NCBI GenBank assembly: GCA_000827265.1
Contig: KN834781.1
Location: 532,860 to 596,859 of the forward strand
Direction of reading: 5' to 3'
DNA: 64,000 nucleotides
Origin: Collybiopsis luxurians FD-317 M1
Lineage: Eukaryota; Basidiomycota; Agaricomycetes; Agaricales; Omphalotaceae
The position numbers were made by a program, and so were the translations under genes. The notes beneath the pieces are model-generated. The model made no database searches and was not told the origin of the DNA. It saw nothing but the letters and a program-made list of their open reading frames with translations. Numbering within the stretch: position 1 is the stretch's first letter; the number at the start of each line of letters is the position of its first letter. Positions 24,540 to 35,995 of the stretch are shown here, piece by piece.

Positions 24540-24867
24540 TAGTGTGCTCAACGCGACGCGCTCGATATAAAAGCATCACTCCAACATCACTCAGGGGCTA
24601 TATGGACGGATGAGCAATTATGATGTATAAGGAATTCAAGTGAAAACGGAGTTAACCGCGCCGCACGGCCTCGCCAGCTTACATACCGCCACGGGTAAAC
24701 AGCAAAAGGTGGCACCACAGTTAAATGTACAGTTTTTAACTTTCATGGGCCTCGGTCATAACTTTCAACCGTCATATGGAAGATATGCCAATGACTATAA
24801 GGACGTTGTAATGAATGCTCTTCCTCCACTTCCGGAATTGAATTATTCAGACGGATTTTCTAAACCG
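24540..24867 (+). pseudogene. GH5_12 promoter/5' fragment 2
   Basis: Runs parallel to 44810-45050: GTGTGCTCAACGCGACGCGCT, CAATTATGATGTA, GGAGTTAACCGCGCCGCACG and AAAGGTGGCACCACA. It diverges before the coding start. The 3' part (CATATGGAAGATATGCCAAT) also occurs near 22625. It follows TMC copy F as the GH5_12 gene follows copy K. Confidence 0.6.
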
Positions 24868-25115
24868 GCATTCAACATTGCGTCACTCGCAAGAGCTTAG
24901 AGGTCCGTTGCAGATTACAAGGTCGCTACTTGGAGGAAATAAATTTCTTTGAAACGCATATTATTGGCTTCACGTCATATAAATAATTGCGCGAGTTGAG
25001 GAAGGATATAAAGATACATTCCTTACTTATACGCTAGCTTCGAATGATCAGAAAGATCACCTACTGCGGATGGCGCATTTCCGCCGCAGAGATATTTCTA
25101 CTAATTAGTGCACGC
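24868..25115 (+). pseudogene. TMC exon 3-4 fragment 2
   Basis: Same composite remnant as at 22723 (TTCAACATTGCGTCACTCGC, CAAGGTCGCTACTTGGAGG, AATGATCAGAAAGATCACC), with stops such as AAATAAATTTC. It marks the second unit of a local tandem duplication of about 2.2 kb. Confidence 0.55.
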
Positions 25116-25939
25116 ATGCAGATTCAACGATACCTGTTGCCCGGCATAATCATAATCCCCACTCCTTTCATCGACGTTTCTTGGTACCTAAGCTGTCAAG
25201 TTGTAATGGTTCACTGCCCAAAATTACATTTTTGATCCCGGGGCAATGCATGCTATATGTGAGGCGTGCGCCCTCTGCTGACAGTATTATGCTCATCAAT
25301 CGGCATCAGTGATACTTTTAATATGCTCCTAGTGCGATTTTGCCGATGCCACTAGATGGCCATTCTCGTGTGAACGGAACTAAGTCAGTTCGATGAAGTG
25401 ACAGGAAGATCACGGGAACGGGGGACGCTCAAAGATATACACTGATGGCATACCGTAAAAGAGCTGCTGGTTCGACCGTTCAGCTCTGGAGCCCGAAGTT
25501 AGTACTCTTTAGATGCCAAGTAGGAAATCTAAGAGATCACATCCTCCAATGTATCATAAAACATTTACACGAGAGGTGCGATATTCGCAGTGTTACATCA
25601 GTGGTTTATTTTTTTTTTATTTTTTTTTCTTTATTTTTCTTTTTTTATAAATCGTTTCGGAGAGTGTGAAATCGGTGATTCCGGTTTCTACAGGAGAATT
25701 GATGCAGCAAGGTCTTTGTCCGGGTTTTAGCCATCGAAACGCGGACCAAACGGGACTAAACCGTTTCTGAAATGACCTGTACCTTTTTGAATTTGCCACG
25801 GGACATACAATGATAAATACATTATGTCTTGTTTTAGGACTCTTAAAAACTTTACCTCCTGCTACCGTATTTCGGGTTCGTTAGAGGACCTCCCCTATGC
25901 CGGTTGAGGGGGTATTTCGTTTACTGCCAACAACATACT

Positions 25940-26649
25940 ATGACCGCTACTTTTTCTCACGCCACTACTCAAGTCCTCACCGAGGATATCATTCCAATGG
26001 CTTCAAGTCCTACCCTATGGATGATCATGTCCGCTCTTATTCTTTCGCTTATTCTGCGCTATGTGTGGTTTCCTTGTCTTTCGCTCCAGACACTCGATGC
26101 CACAATCAAAGACGTTGGAAAATTACTGGAAGGATATGAGCAGAATATTCGATCTCAATGTCTATCCGATGCAATCGACTATGATCAGCATAAACGGTCG
26201 TAAGTAGTCTACTTTCCTAGTTTCTGATGCCGCGGCTTATCATTCTCGTCTGGAAGATTCAAGAATTTCGAGGGTCAGCTGCTTCGGTAATTAATCCATG
26301 TCTATTGATGAAGCAACACTTTTTGAACGGCAGTTTCCGAGTAGCATCAAACGCGTTGCTCACAAAAGGTCCGATGAGGATTATAAGGCTGCTACCTGGA
26401 GGAAATATTTTTCCTTCAGTCGTGCTGCAATGCTGTCCTCGTCTTACAAGAAATTATTGCGGTTGAAAACGGACATTGAGGTGCGCCTGTCATATTGCTG
26501 ATTTCCGCCGTCTTCTTAGCTCCACTTTTGCTTTTTCTTTTTTGTAGCATTCCAATGTTCTGATTTTGAATGACCAGAATGACCAATTGCTGCAAATGAT
26601 GCGTCTCCACCACAGGAACGTATCTTCTGCCCCTGAGGAGAACCGATAA
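25940..26649 (+). CDS. TMC family copy G: small single-pass membrane protein
   Basis: Exons 25940-26199, 26257-26286, 26345-26480 and 26548-26649 (260, 30, 136, 102 nt) give 175 open residues. The protein has TEDIIPMASSPTLWMIMS, one membrane helix, RYVWFPCLSLQTLDATIK, DVGKLLEGYEQNIRS, the basic segment IKRVAHKRSDEDYKAATWR, then FSFSRAAMLSSSYKKLL and a C-terminus APEENR. It is closest to copies F, H and J. It lies in a duplicated block whose upstream spacer (about 25390-25870) also occurs upstream of F and H, implying shared promoter sequence. Function unknown. Confidence 0.7.
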
Positions 26650-27235
26650 TGTAAGATGAGACGCGTCCATGGACGCGACATAGACTTTCCTAATATGTGC
26701 TTCCGGATTGCTTTCGAGTTTAAATTTTGTTCTTGCTTTGAAGGCTGCTTTATTAAACTATCTTTGTTTGACTACTCCGAGCGTTGTATTCAGTGTGCTC
26801 GACGCGATACGTTCAAGGTAAAGTCTAGGTGGATCATTCACTTAGGGCAGCCCGTGCGCTGTATAGCTGTATCGACAGATGATGTCATGACTTGACGTGA
26901 GTTAACCGTGCCGCCCAGAAATACTCTTCTCCCGGACTTGTAGCAAGTCTTTCGTTCGTTATCAGTATCACCCTCCAATCGCAAGTTCTCAACCATACCT
27001 AATTGATACCTAACGCTTAATCATCTTCAAATTGCGTTGACATATGTCATCAATTACGAGTGCATGGAATGAAATGAAATGCCGAGTTTTTGTTCTGGTG
27101 AATTCCGTGCCTGATCCTTGACAGGCAATTTTATATTAATGGTATAATACTGATGACACAAGGTAATGTATTAAAGCTGACATCATAATAAATTACAATC
27201 TGTTTCGAGTCTAGACTAAGCAGGGAGGCGGCGGC
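26650..27235. other. TMC 3' flank and GH5_12 promoter remnant
   Basis: About 26780-26830 contains GTTGTATTCAGTGTGCTCGA, the start of the sequence that precedes GH5_12 at 44815. The match ends soon afterwards. The rest shows no gene. Confidence 0.4.
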
Positions 27236-28400
27236 GTTTGAGTCACCAGACTCGACTCATCGGCGCCACCACACAGGGCACGAGTAACTGCCACGCGGCA
27301 GCGTTGGCCCACTACCAACGGCAGGGCGTCAAGTTGTTGTCTTCTGGAGGCTTCGAAGAGAACCAGGATGCAATATTCGAACAGATATCAGGACAGTACG
27401 AACCTTATGAAAGTGTCCGGTGGGTATCAAGCCACTGTAAAAGCCATTCCACCCACACGATTGTCATAACACTCCTTCAAATCCCTAAACATTCCACATA
27501 TAACTCTTTTCGGAAGATTTCTCTCCCCGAATACACCTCGTCTGCAAAATCGTTCATCTCCTCTGCCTCACAGTATGTCCATTGTTCTCCATTTCTCACT
27601 GTCTGAGCGCTTTTCGATGCGTCAGGCACTGCGGACGTTCGGAAGCCTTATCTGTTCCAATCTTGGATGTGATTTCGATTTCTTGAGACTCGGTAGGTTC
27701 ATCTCGACGGAGGATCTGTATGTGGAGTGGTGGATTTCAGGGATTTCAGGGAGGCGAAGGAAATGTTAGAGTCAGCCATTGAGGGGGTACGAAGGGCTGC
27801 GGGTGTCATAGGAGCCACAGCATTACCGACGTTGTGTCCGAGAATGGAGGCGAAGGTACAAGTCACAGCTTTGTTCAGTCGTCCCAGAAGGTGAACAACG
27901 CAAACCAGACGAGATTGATACTGAGTTCCTTCTCTGGGATGAAATTGAATTATTTGGTCGGTTTCGGAGTCGCAGAGATAAGTTGAGACTGTGCTCGGTT
28001 ATTCCTGTTGCCAATGTTGAACAACGGCGGCCGTAGAAATCGAGTTCTGACAGGTACAGACGAAGACCGAGTAGGAATTTGCCGATGTTCTACCTCATCC
28101 GGATCGTCTAGTCCCATTATAAGAATCACCAACTAGAAGCAGCCAGCATCCAACAATTGTCCCCTTTAGTCCGAAGGCTCAAGTTCAAATTGCAATCCTC
28201 GTTGAACAGCTCACCGCATGACATGGAAGATATCACATTCATTCTGGGGGCTGTTCTGGGTGATGTCACTGTGAGTGTTAGCGTTTGCAGATGGACCAGA
28301 AAGTCTTCTGTTATTAACTCGACATCCGTTTTGCTCTGTTTTCATTCTCAACCCCTCACCTCACACTCAGATTGGCCATACCGAGGACATTGACAATCTG
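27236..28400 (+). other. possible coding remnants, unrecognised
   Basis: Several plus-strand stretches read like protein but do not join: 27238-27420 (HYQRQGVKLLSSGGFEEN), about 27725-27850 (DFRDFREAKEMLESAIEGV) and, in another frame, about 27840-28035 (WDEIELFGRFRSRRDKLRL). Stops and frame changes lie between them. This may be a broken gene or an insertion that separates the second and third duplicated units of the array. No family is recognised. Confidence 0.3.
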
Positions 28401-28564
28401 ACCAAATATACCGATTGAATGGGAGGCTCAAGGATAGCTTTCTCAACCAGGACTTGCATGAAGATTCTCATATTGTAGTTTGATGTGCCCCAATGCGGGT
28501 TTACCCTTCTCTACTTAGTTATTCCTTACTTACATGCTTTCTTAATTCTTTTTGTAACTTGGGA

Positions 28565-28655
28565 CTAGCACTCTAATACGCTAGTTTTGAATGATCAGAA
28601 TACAGCGCATCTTCGCTTCAGAATCATCTCTACTACTTGGACGCATGCGAATGTG
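28565..28655 (+). pseudogene. TMC exon 4 fragment 3
   Basis: CACTCTAATACGCTAGTTTTG followed by AATGATCAGAATACAGCGC matches the exon 4 part of the composite remnants at 22900 and 25035. It is a third, shorter relic. Confidence 0.45.
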
Positions 28656-29244
28656 ACATCTACCCGCCGCTCGGCATATTTCATAATCACCACCGCTTTC
28701 AAATTTGCCGCTCCCATCGCTACAGCATGGGTGTCAGGCTGAGGTCACTTTGGTTTTGTTTCTGCTATCTAAGCTGTTAAGTTGGGATATTTTTGTATTC
28801 GGGGAGATGCGTGCCAAATGCGCACCGCGTACATACAGCATTACTATGTTCATCAATCAGCATCAGTGATACCAGTGTAAGGTTTGCCTACTCAATTTCG
28901 CGTGAACATGAGGAAGGCACCCTCCAACTTAGTATTGTATCATACAAATCCAAGCCAAATCGGAGTGACATGGGAAACATGGTATATTTGTCGTAGGTGA
29001 ATCGTGTCGGAGTGTGAGATTAGGGATACCGGTTTCTATAGAAGAACTGATTAGGTCGAGGTCTGCGTATTAGCCGCCGGCGTCCAAATGCAACTAAACT
29101 GTTTCTGAAATGACCTGTACCTTTTTTGAATCTGCCACGGGACACACCCTACATGCATCATGCGTACTCAGGACTCGAAAAGAACCTTATTTCCTTCTTA
29201 CTTATACGGCGTAGGAAATTTTTGTTTACCTTCAACACCATACT

Positions 29245-29942
29245 ATGACCACCACTTTTTTTCAGGCGGCTGCTCAAGTTTTTACCGAGGACATCATCCC
29301 ATTGGCTTCAAGCCCCATCTTATGGATGATCATGTCTGTGCTTTTTCTTTCGCTTATTTTACGCTTCGTATGGTTTCCTTGTCTCTCCCTCCAGACACTC
29401 GATGCCACCATCAAAGATGTCGTAAGCTTACTGGAAGGATACAAGCAGAATATTCGATCTCAATGTCTATCCGATGCAATTGACCATGACCAGCACAAAC
29501 GGTCGTAAGTAGTTTACTTTCCCCATTTACGGTGCCGCTACTGATCATGCTCGTTTGAAAGGTTCAAGGATTTTAAGGGTCGTCTGCTTCGGTAAATAAT
29601 CTATGTCTACGATGAAGCAGCGCTTTCTGAAAGGCAATTTCCGAATAGCATCAAACGCGTTGCTCACAAGAGGTCCGATGATGATTATAAGATTGCTACC
29701 TGGAAAAAGTATATCTCTTTCAGTCGCGCTGCAATGCTTTCCTCGTCATACAAGAAATTATTGGAATTGCAAACAGACATTGAGGTGTGTGTCTGTCATG
29801 CAGTTGATTTCACCGTCTTCTTACTTATTTCTTTACGTAGCACTACAATGTTCTGGTTCTGAAAGACCAGAATGATCATTTGCTGAAAATGACACGTCTC
29901 CACCATAGAAATGTCTCCTCTTCCCCCGAGGAGAACAGATGA
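29245..29942 (+). CDS. TMC family copy H: small single-pass membrane protein
   Basis: Exons 29245-29504, 29562-29591, 29649-29784 and 29841-29942 (260, 30, 136, 102 nt), 175 residues, no stops. It has TEDIIPLASSPILWMIMS, the membrane helix, RFVWFPCLSLQTLDATIK, DVVSLLEGYKQN, a basic middle and a C-terminus SSPEENR. Exon 4 and its flanks match copy J closely (NVLVLKDQN-type start, LLKMT, SSSPEEN), so H and J share a recent origin although about 9 kb apart. Function unknown. Confidence 0.7.
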
Positions 29943-30628
29943 TATATGATCAGATGTGCAAGAGACGCGCGCCGACGCGACATAGACATTCCCAACTCAT
30001 GCTTTTGAATTTTCGGATTTGAATTTTGCTTTCGCTAAAGTTGCTTTTTTTTTTTCCGGGTCCATTAAATTATCATGCTATGCTCACTTCATCAAGTTGC
30101 GGCTCCAGAGAGTGCCTCGATTGTTGTGCCATCCCTCCAGTACTGTTGCTCGAATAGAATAATGCTATGCGGCTCCGCCGTCCGCTGCGCCTTTTTCTGT
30201 AAATTCAACGACGTTCTGCTGTTCCTGGTTTTATAGCTGGGCGCATAAGGCATTTGCTTGTTCCGACTTATCTTCGCTCGTTCCAAAATGCTGTATTCAA
30301 TGTACGTTCAATGTAAATTTGAGCCACTTAGAGGCTGTTCGCGTCTGGACGAAATCATTTTACAAAGATTGCACGCGTCGTACATAAGTAGCTGTTAGTT
30401 GAACTCATGGTGATGAAGGAGGGCAGCTCGGAGATGTGTACTGCAATCAAATTATCGAATATCGAAGCACATCTCCGGGACTATGCCGCGAGCGCGCATA
30501 GCGGCATCTCGGCGGGAGGGTGCAAGATTTACTGAAACAAGAAGGCACGAGCGCTCGTATCGGTAGCTGCCCCTAGACAAATTCACTCTTGGTTTCCTTG
30601 TTCGGGGCTCTCAAAATTACTACCCATC
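29943..30628. other. TMC 3' flank with shared repeat
   Basis: About 30158-30345 (CGGCTCCGCCGTCCGCTGC, GCATTTGCTTGTTCCGACT, GTACGTTCAATGTAAA) recurs at about 42345-42530, where it leads directly into a GH5_12 promoter copy. The remainder is presumably the promoter of copy I. Confidence 0.5.
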
Positions 30629-31368
30629 ATGACCTTCGCTTCTTTCGGGGCCATTGATCAAATCCTCACTGAGGATATCATTCCAATGGCATCAAGTCCT
30701 ATCGTATGGATGATCCTGTCGGCTCTTGCTACTTCGGTCATCTTGCACTACGTATGGTTTCCTTGCCTCTCCCTCCAGAAGCTTGATACCACCATCAAAA
30801 ACGTCGGAAGCTTACTGGAAGGATATGGGCAGAATATTCAATCGCAATGTCTATCCGATACGATCGACTATGGCCAGCACAAGCGGTCGTGAGTAGTTCA
30901 TTTCCCTATTTTCGGTGTCGCCACTTATCATTCTCGTTAGAAAGGTTTAAAATTTTTGAGGGTCAGCTTCTTCAGCAAATTATCCAAGTCTATTAATAAA
31001 GCAGCATTTTTTGAATGGAAATTTTAAGCAGCATTAAATGCGTCGCTCACAAGAGATCCAATAAAGACTTTAAGGCTGTTAGCTGGAAGAAGTATTTTTC
31101 CTTCAGCCGCGCTGCAACAATTTTCTCATCGTACAAGAGATTATTGGAGCTGAAAGCAGACATTGAGGTGGGTATGTCCCTCATGCAACTGATTTCACTA
31201 TGTTCTTACCTGCATTTTTATGTTTCTTCTGTGTAGCACTCCAATGTTCTGATTTTGGATGACAAAAACAGTCATTTACTGCAGCCGACGCGTCTCCACC
31301 ACAGGATTACCTCCACTAACCCCGAGGGGAACAGAATGTATGGTGAGACGCGTCCAGACGCGACATAG
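30629..31368 (+). CDS. TMC family copy I: small membrane protein with GC donor and longer C-terminus
   Basis: Exons 30629-30888, 30945-30974, 31032-31167 and 31237-31368. The first three have the invariant lengths 260, 30 and 136 nt. The exon 2 donor is GC (CTTCA|GCAAAT) instead of GT. In exon 4 an extra base near the family stop moves the end to TAG at 31366, adding about ten residues. It has TEDIIPMASSPIVWMILS, the membrane helix, HYVWFPCLSLQKLDTTIK and NVGSLLEG. It groups with copy K (LQKLxTTI). The weak donor leaves doubt whether it is still correctly spliced. Confidence 0.55.
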
Positions 31369-31469
31369 ATGTTCCCAATTTATGTTTCGGATTGCTTTCG
31401 CATTTGAATTTTGCTGAAGGTTGCTTTAATTTTCTTCTGGAGTTATGAAACTATCTTCGCTTTGCTGCA

Positions 31470-31665
31470 TCAAGTGTTGTATTCAGTGTGTTCGACGCAG
31501 CGCGCTCAATATATAAAGGCATCACTCAGGGGCTGTATGGAGGATACCAATGCTTTCATCCAAGGATGGGATGGAAGTTAGGGACAGGTATATGGGTTCA
31601 GCATGATTTCTGCAATTTGGAGACGGGCGAAGAAACTTTGCAGCAATATTGTACTATCGGATACC
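31470..31665 (+). pseudogene. GH5_12 fragment 3, promoter joined to internal exon
   Basis: GTTGTATTCAGTGTGTTCGA and CACTCAGGGGCTGTATGGA match the GH5_12 promoter. At about 31530 this jumps to GGATACCAATGC, GGATGGAAGTTAGGGACAGG and TATATGGGTTCAGCATG, matching the internal exon at about 46215-46320. A large internal deletion removed everything between. It lies directly 3' of TMC copy I, repeating the TMC-GH5_12 order. Confidence 0.7.
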
Positions 31666-31668
31666 CAT

Positions 31669-32225
31669 AGTGGTCGGCCACCCCTGGGTACTCAGTCATT
31701 ATGATACTACTATCTATGTACCCGAGCTAATAATGTACACAGAGTTGATACATCTGCATATAATCCTTTCATTTGAGTTGAAAATTGTCGAGCTTGAAAA
31801 TAATCAGGGAATTTTTTGAATGGTCTTTCCTCATGGGCTTTGAAAAGTGCTAGTCCGAGTATTAACTCCCACAACCCTTCTCGAGACTCCGACGGCTGGC
31901 ACAAACTTGAGTGATCTAAAAATTTCTAAACTTTGTGATTTTAATGAGTTGGGGCAGAGTAAACCAAGGATTGCAAAAGTTTTCCTATACTGACATTTTC
32001 ATTATCAACTCTGGTACATAGATAGCACAGGCTTCAACTGCGGACAGATGGTTGTTAGACTAAGCTTGATTGTACATCATGTGGTGGGAATTGATACGGC
32101 ATCAGAGAGATAACATCTGCCATTTAAAGCCGTAGGACAAAATATGTTAAGTTTATTCTTCCTAGTAAATGCTGTAAAAATGTGATTTCCTTGAGTGGAT
32201 CTCTGGTACATCTGTACTTACACTC
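31669..32225. other. spacer, nothing recognised
   Basis: No gene, repeat or motif was found between the GH5_12 fragment and the copia element. Confidence 0.4.
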
Positions 32226-32230
32226 CTTCC

Positions 32231-32429
32231 TATTATAAAAGTAAGTTCTCAGCGACAGTGTAAAAGAATGAACGCTGAGGTGGCAGTGTAATAAACTACG
32301 AGTCATGAGAATCTGGTGATTACTAATCTCCCTCCACCTGAGGCTGACTAAGCTCCTGGTGGGTCGAGATATCTCTGACTGACTAAGCCGTGAATGTACA
32401 AATAAGGCAAGTGACTTCAGCTTGCAACA
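32231..32429 (-). repeat. copia 3' LTR
   Basis: 199 bp, TATTATAAAAG to CTTGCAACA on the plus strand. The stop of the RT frame lies inside it at 32417-32419. Confidence 0.93.
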
Positions 32430-34159
32430 CTCCCACTTGTGCGCAGCTTCATGCCCAGCATACGTACAAATGCCAAATGCTTATCACCTGAAAGTCCCTT
32501 TGTAAGGCCATCAGCAACTTGCTGTGCAGTAGGAATATATTCCAGATCAACTTGTCCATCTGAAAGTGCAAAGTGAATAAAGTGGTGACGAAGTTGAATA
32601 TGCTTTGTGCGAGGATGATCAGCTGGATTCTTGGAGAGAGCTAGAGAAGACATATTATCTCCTAACAAGCCAGTTGGCTTGCTCTGCTTGAAACCCAACT
32701 GTTCTAGCAATTGACAAAGCCAAATTGCTTCCTGGGCAGTGCGTGTGAGTGCTACATACTCAGCTTCAGTAGAAGAGAGTGCAGGTGAGGTCTGAAGTTT
32801 GCTACTCCAACTGATAGCAGCCCCAGACATGAGGAAAACATATCCACTTGTGGAACGACAAGTATCCACATCTCCAGCCCAGTCTGCATCTGAATAGCCT
32901 AAAATGAGTGAGACAAGTTCATCTGTCTTGGAACCATCATATTCAATGTACCAATCTTTAGTACCACCAAGATACCGAAGACAATGATAGGCTTGTTGAA
33001 AGTGAGATTCACCAGGGTTAGAGCTGAAACAGCTCAGGACACCAATGGCAAAGGCAATATCTGGACAAGTAGCAAGCATTGCATACATGAGAGTGCCAAT
33101 GATAGACTGGTAGAGGGTGATTTGATCTTTCATAGCTTCAACATCCTCTGGAGTAGAGGGACAGTTGGCCTTGGAAAGTTTGGCTCTAGATGAGAGGGGG
33201 GTGCAATGAGTATGGCCATCATTACAATTGAAGCACTTGAGAGACTCATTGATGTACCGGGTTTGAGATAGCCGAAGGGTTCGCTTTACTTGGTCATACT
33301 CAATAGAAATACCAAGTAGCTGACAGATAACACCAAGATCCTTGATCTTAAAGCATTTTCCAAGCTTGACTTTAACTTCCTGCATGAAGTCAAGATCATC
33401 ACACAGGATGGCAATGTCATCAACATAGACCGCAACAAAACAAACAGATTTGCCACATTGAAGGACATAAATGCAGTAGTCTGCATGGATGCATTGAAAC
33501 CCAAGCTTCTCAAGCACAGAGTCTAGAAGTTTGTTCCAGACACATGAGGCTTGCTTAAGGCCATAAATGGAGTGGCAGAGACAAACAAGCTTGCCAGAGT
33601 GTTCACCTATACCACTGGGGAGTTGCATATAGAGCTCCTCTTCTAAGTCACCATTAAGGAAAGCAGTATCAATGTTGAGATGGTGGAAGTGGAGTCCAAG
33701 GCAAACAGCTAGAGCACAGAGCACTCGTATAGAGGTGAGTTTGACCACAGGAGAGAACACCTCATCAAAGTCTAGACCAGGCATTTGTGAGAAACCTCGT
33801 GCTACAAGGCGTGCTTTGAACTGTTCAATAGTCCCATCAGGAAGACATTTAATCTTGAAGACCAACTTGGAGCTGATAGCACGCCAATCTTTGGGCAAGT
33901 TAGATATGAACTCAAATGTTCCCATATCAATGAGAGAACAGAGTTCTTTATCAATTGCAGCTAGCCAGTGTGGCTTGTCAGGTCCACAGAGTGCTTCATG
34001 CAAGGTGCATGGCTCTAAAGATCCTTGAGCATGGATGGTGGCAGCAAACACCATGGCTACACCAGCAATAGCATCAGCATCCTCATCTGGTTCTACCTGT
34101 GGCTCAGGAGCAACAAATTCAGGTTGACCAGGGACAAAGTGAACAGGTGGACGGCGTTC
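32417..34159 (-). pseudogene. copia reverse transcriptase and RNase H
   Basis: This half of pol is open from just after an in-frame TGA at 34160-34162 to the stop at 32417. RT motifs: KLVFKIKCLPDGTIEQFKAR, ARGFSQMPGLDFDEVFSPV, YGLKQASCVWN and the catalytic box YVDDIAIL, which is intact. RNase H motifs: YSDADWAGD, CRSTSGYVFL, LSSTEAEYVAL and HIQLRHHFI. The TGA reads where CGA (Arg) would fit, a C-to-T change, so one transition explains the break between this part and integrase. The domain itself looks functional. Confidence 0.88.
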
Positions 34160-35995
34160 TCATGGGCCATCAAGATCTGGTGCAGGACCAAGAAGTTCAG
34201 CCTCAGTACAATGGCGGTGAGGCTGTGGAGCAGGAGGATCATGAGGAGGCTCATGGTGTTCAGGTAGCATATCTGGTGAAGGAGGACGATGATAGTTGTC
34301 AGGCTCATCTTCGAAATTGCTAGTAGGTGATTGAGCAGGAGGATTAGAGACAGCTAGTGCTGGACTAGAGGGATCAGAATCCCATGCATCTCCCACTTGT
34401 GAAATGCCAGGTAGGCCTTCTCCAGGTATCTCTCCATTCCAGAGAATACTGGTCAGGTCAGGATCAGACTGAGGAGAGGCAGGAGGATTAGGATGTTCAT
34501 CAAAGATTACATCTCGGGAAACAAAGACTTTGTGTTTCTGAGAATCCCAGAGAATGTAGCCTTTAGTGTGGTCCTGATAGCCAACAAAGATAGCTTTATG
34601 GGTTTTAAAGTCAAGCTTCTTGCGTCTCTTCTTTGGGATGTGTGCATAGGCAGGACAACCAAAGGGTTTAAGTACCTTGAGGGAAGGCTTGTCACCAGAC
34701 CAGGCTTCATGAGGTGTAGAGTGAGGAAGGCATGAGGAGGGAGATCGATTCATCAGATAGACAGCAATGGCAATGGCAAAGATCCAGAACCCAGCAGAAA
34801 GCTTAGCTTCATAGAGCATGCAGTGGGCACATTCAACAATAGTACAATTGAAGCATTCTGCAATGCCATTTTGCTGTGGAGTATCAGGGACTGTAGTCTG
34901 ATGGACAATACCAAGATTGAGGAGATACTGCTCAAACTCATCAGAGGTGTACTCTCCACCATTATCTGTGCAAATGACTTTAACCTTAAGGCCAGTTTGT
35001 CTCTCAACCATAGCCTTCCACTCACAAAAGCTGCGGAATGCCTCTGATTTACAACGGAGGAAATAAACCCAACACTGATGAGTGTGGTCATTGATGAAGG
35101 TAATGAAGTACCTATAGGCTCCACCAATGGAAGGGGGAAGTGGACCACAGACATCAGAGTGGACTAGGTCCAGCTTGTGACAGGCCCTTTTATTGGATGA
35201 AGGAAAAGGATATACATGCTGTCTACCGGCAACACAGGACTCGCAGAATTCTATATGCCCTCCCACTGAATCAATGCCTTTTACCATGGCCTTTGCTACT
35301 AGACGTTTGATATTGTCATGGCCAAGATGACCTAGGCATCGGTGAGCATGGTTAATGTTGATAGTACATGAGGAATGGGCAAGATTGGCATACAGGATAG
35401 ATTTCATGGGATGTGCTTGTAGGCGGTAGAGTCCACCTTCAGTTTTGAGACCAGAAGCAACACAGTGGCCAGAGGGAAGTGCCTGAATAAGACACTTGCT
35501 TCCCTTGAAGAGAACAGAATGTTTCTTCTTGTTGGTCAGCTGGGAGACTGAAATCAGTGTAGCAGCCATTTCTGGAGCATGAAGGGTTTCAGGGAGTAGA
35601 GCAGGTACAACACCATTGGGTGTGTCCATGAGATACTGGAGAGTACCCTTGTGTGTAGTCATGATGGTAGAGGCATCCCCTAGATGGATTGGGATAGGAC
35701 TGTCAAGTTTGGTATATGATGAGTCTACAAACCATTCAAGGTGAGGACTGATGTGGTGTGAGCAGCCAGAATCGATGTAGCTCTCCTCATTGTTAGACTT
35801 GGCTAAGAAAGCAACAGTGCTGGAGGAAAGGAACACATGAATGGAGCCATTACCATGGGAATGACCAGGGAACTCAGAGAAGACAGAGGCAATGTTAGCC
35901 TGAGGAGACTCATCATCAGAGTCAGACTCGCTATCTGAGTGAGAGGCTGCATTAGCAGTAGCTGCACATCTTGATCTCCCACTGGCTTGTGGCAC
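34160..35995 (-). pseudogene. copia protease and integrase
   Basis: The 611-codon frame holds the protease motif YIDSGCSHHIS with its catalytic Asp. It then has the GAG-pre-integrase zinc region HRCLGHLGH...CESC (HX4H, CX2C) and the integrase core with DLVHSDVCGPLP, VICTDNGGEY and NGIAECFNCTIVE, covering the D, D and E positions. A C-terminal GCPAYAHIPKKRRKKLD region and an acidic Pro-rich linker follow. It ends at the premature TGA at 34160-34162. The upstream frame joins gag by a one-base frame change. Confidence 0.88.
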
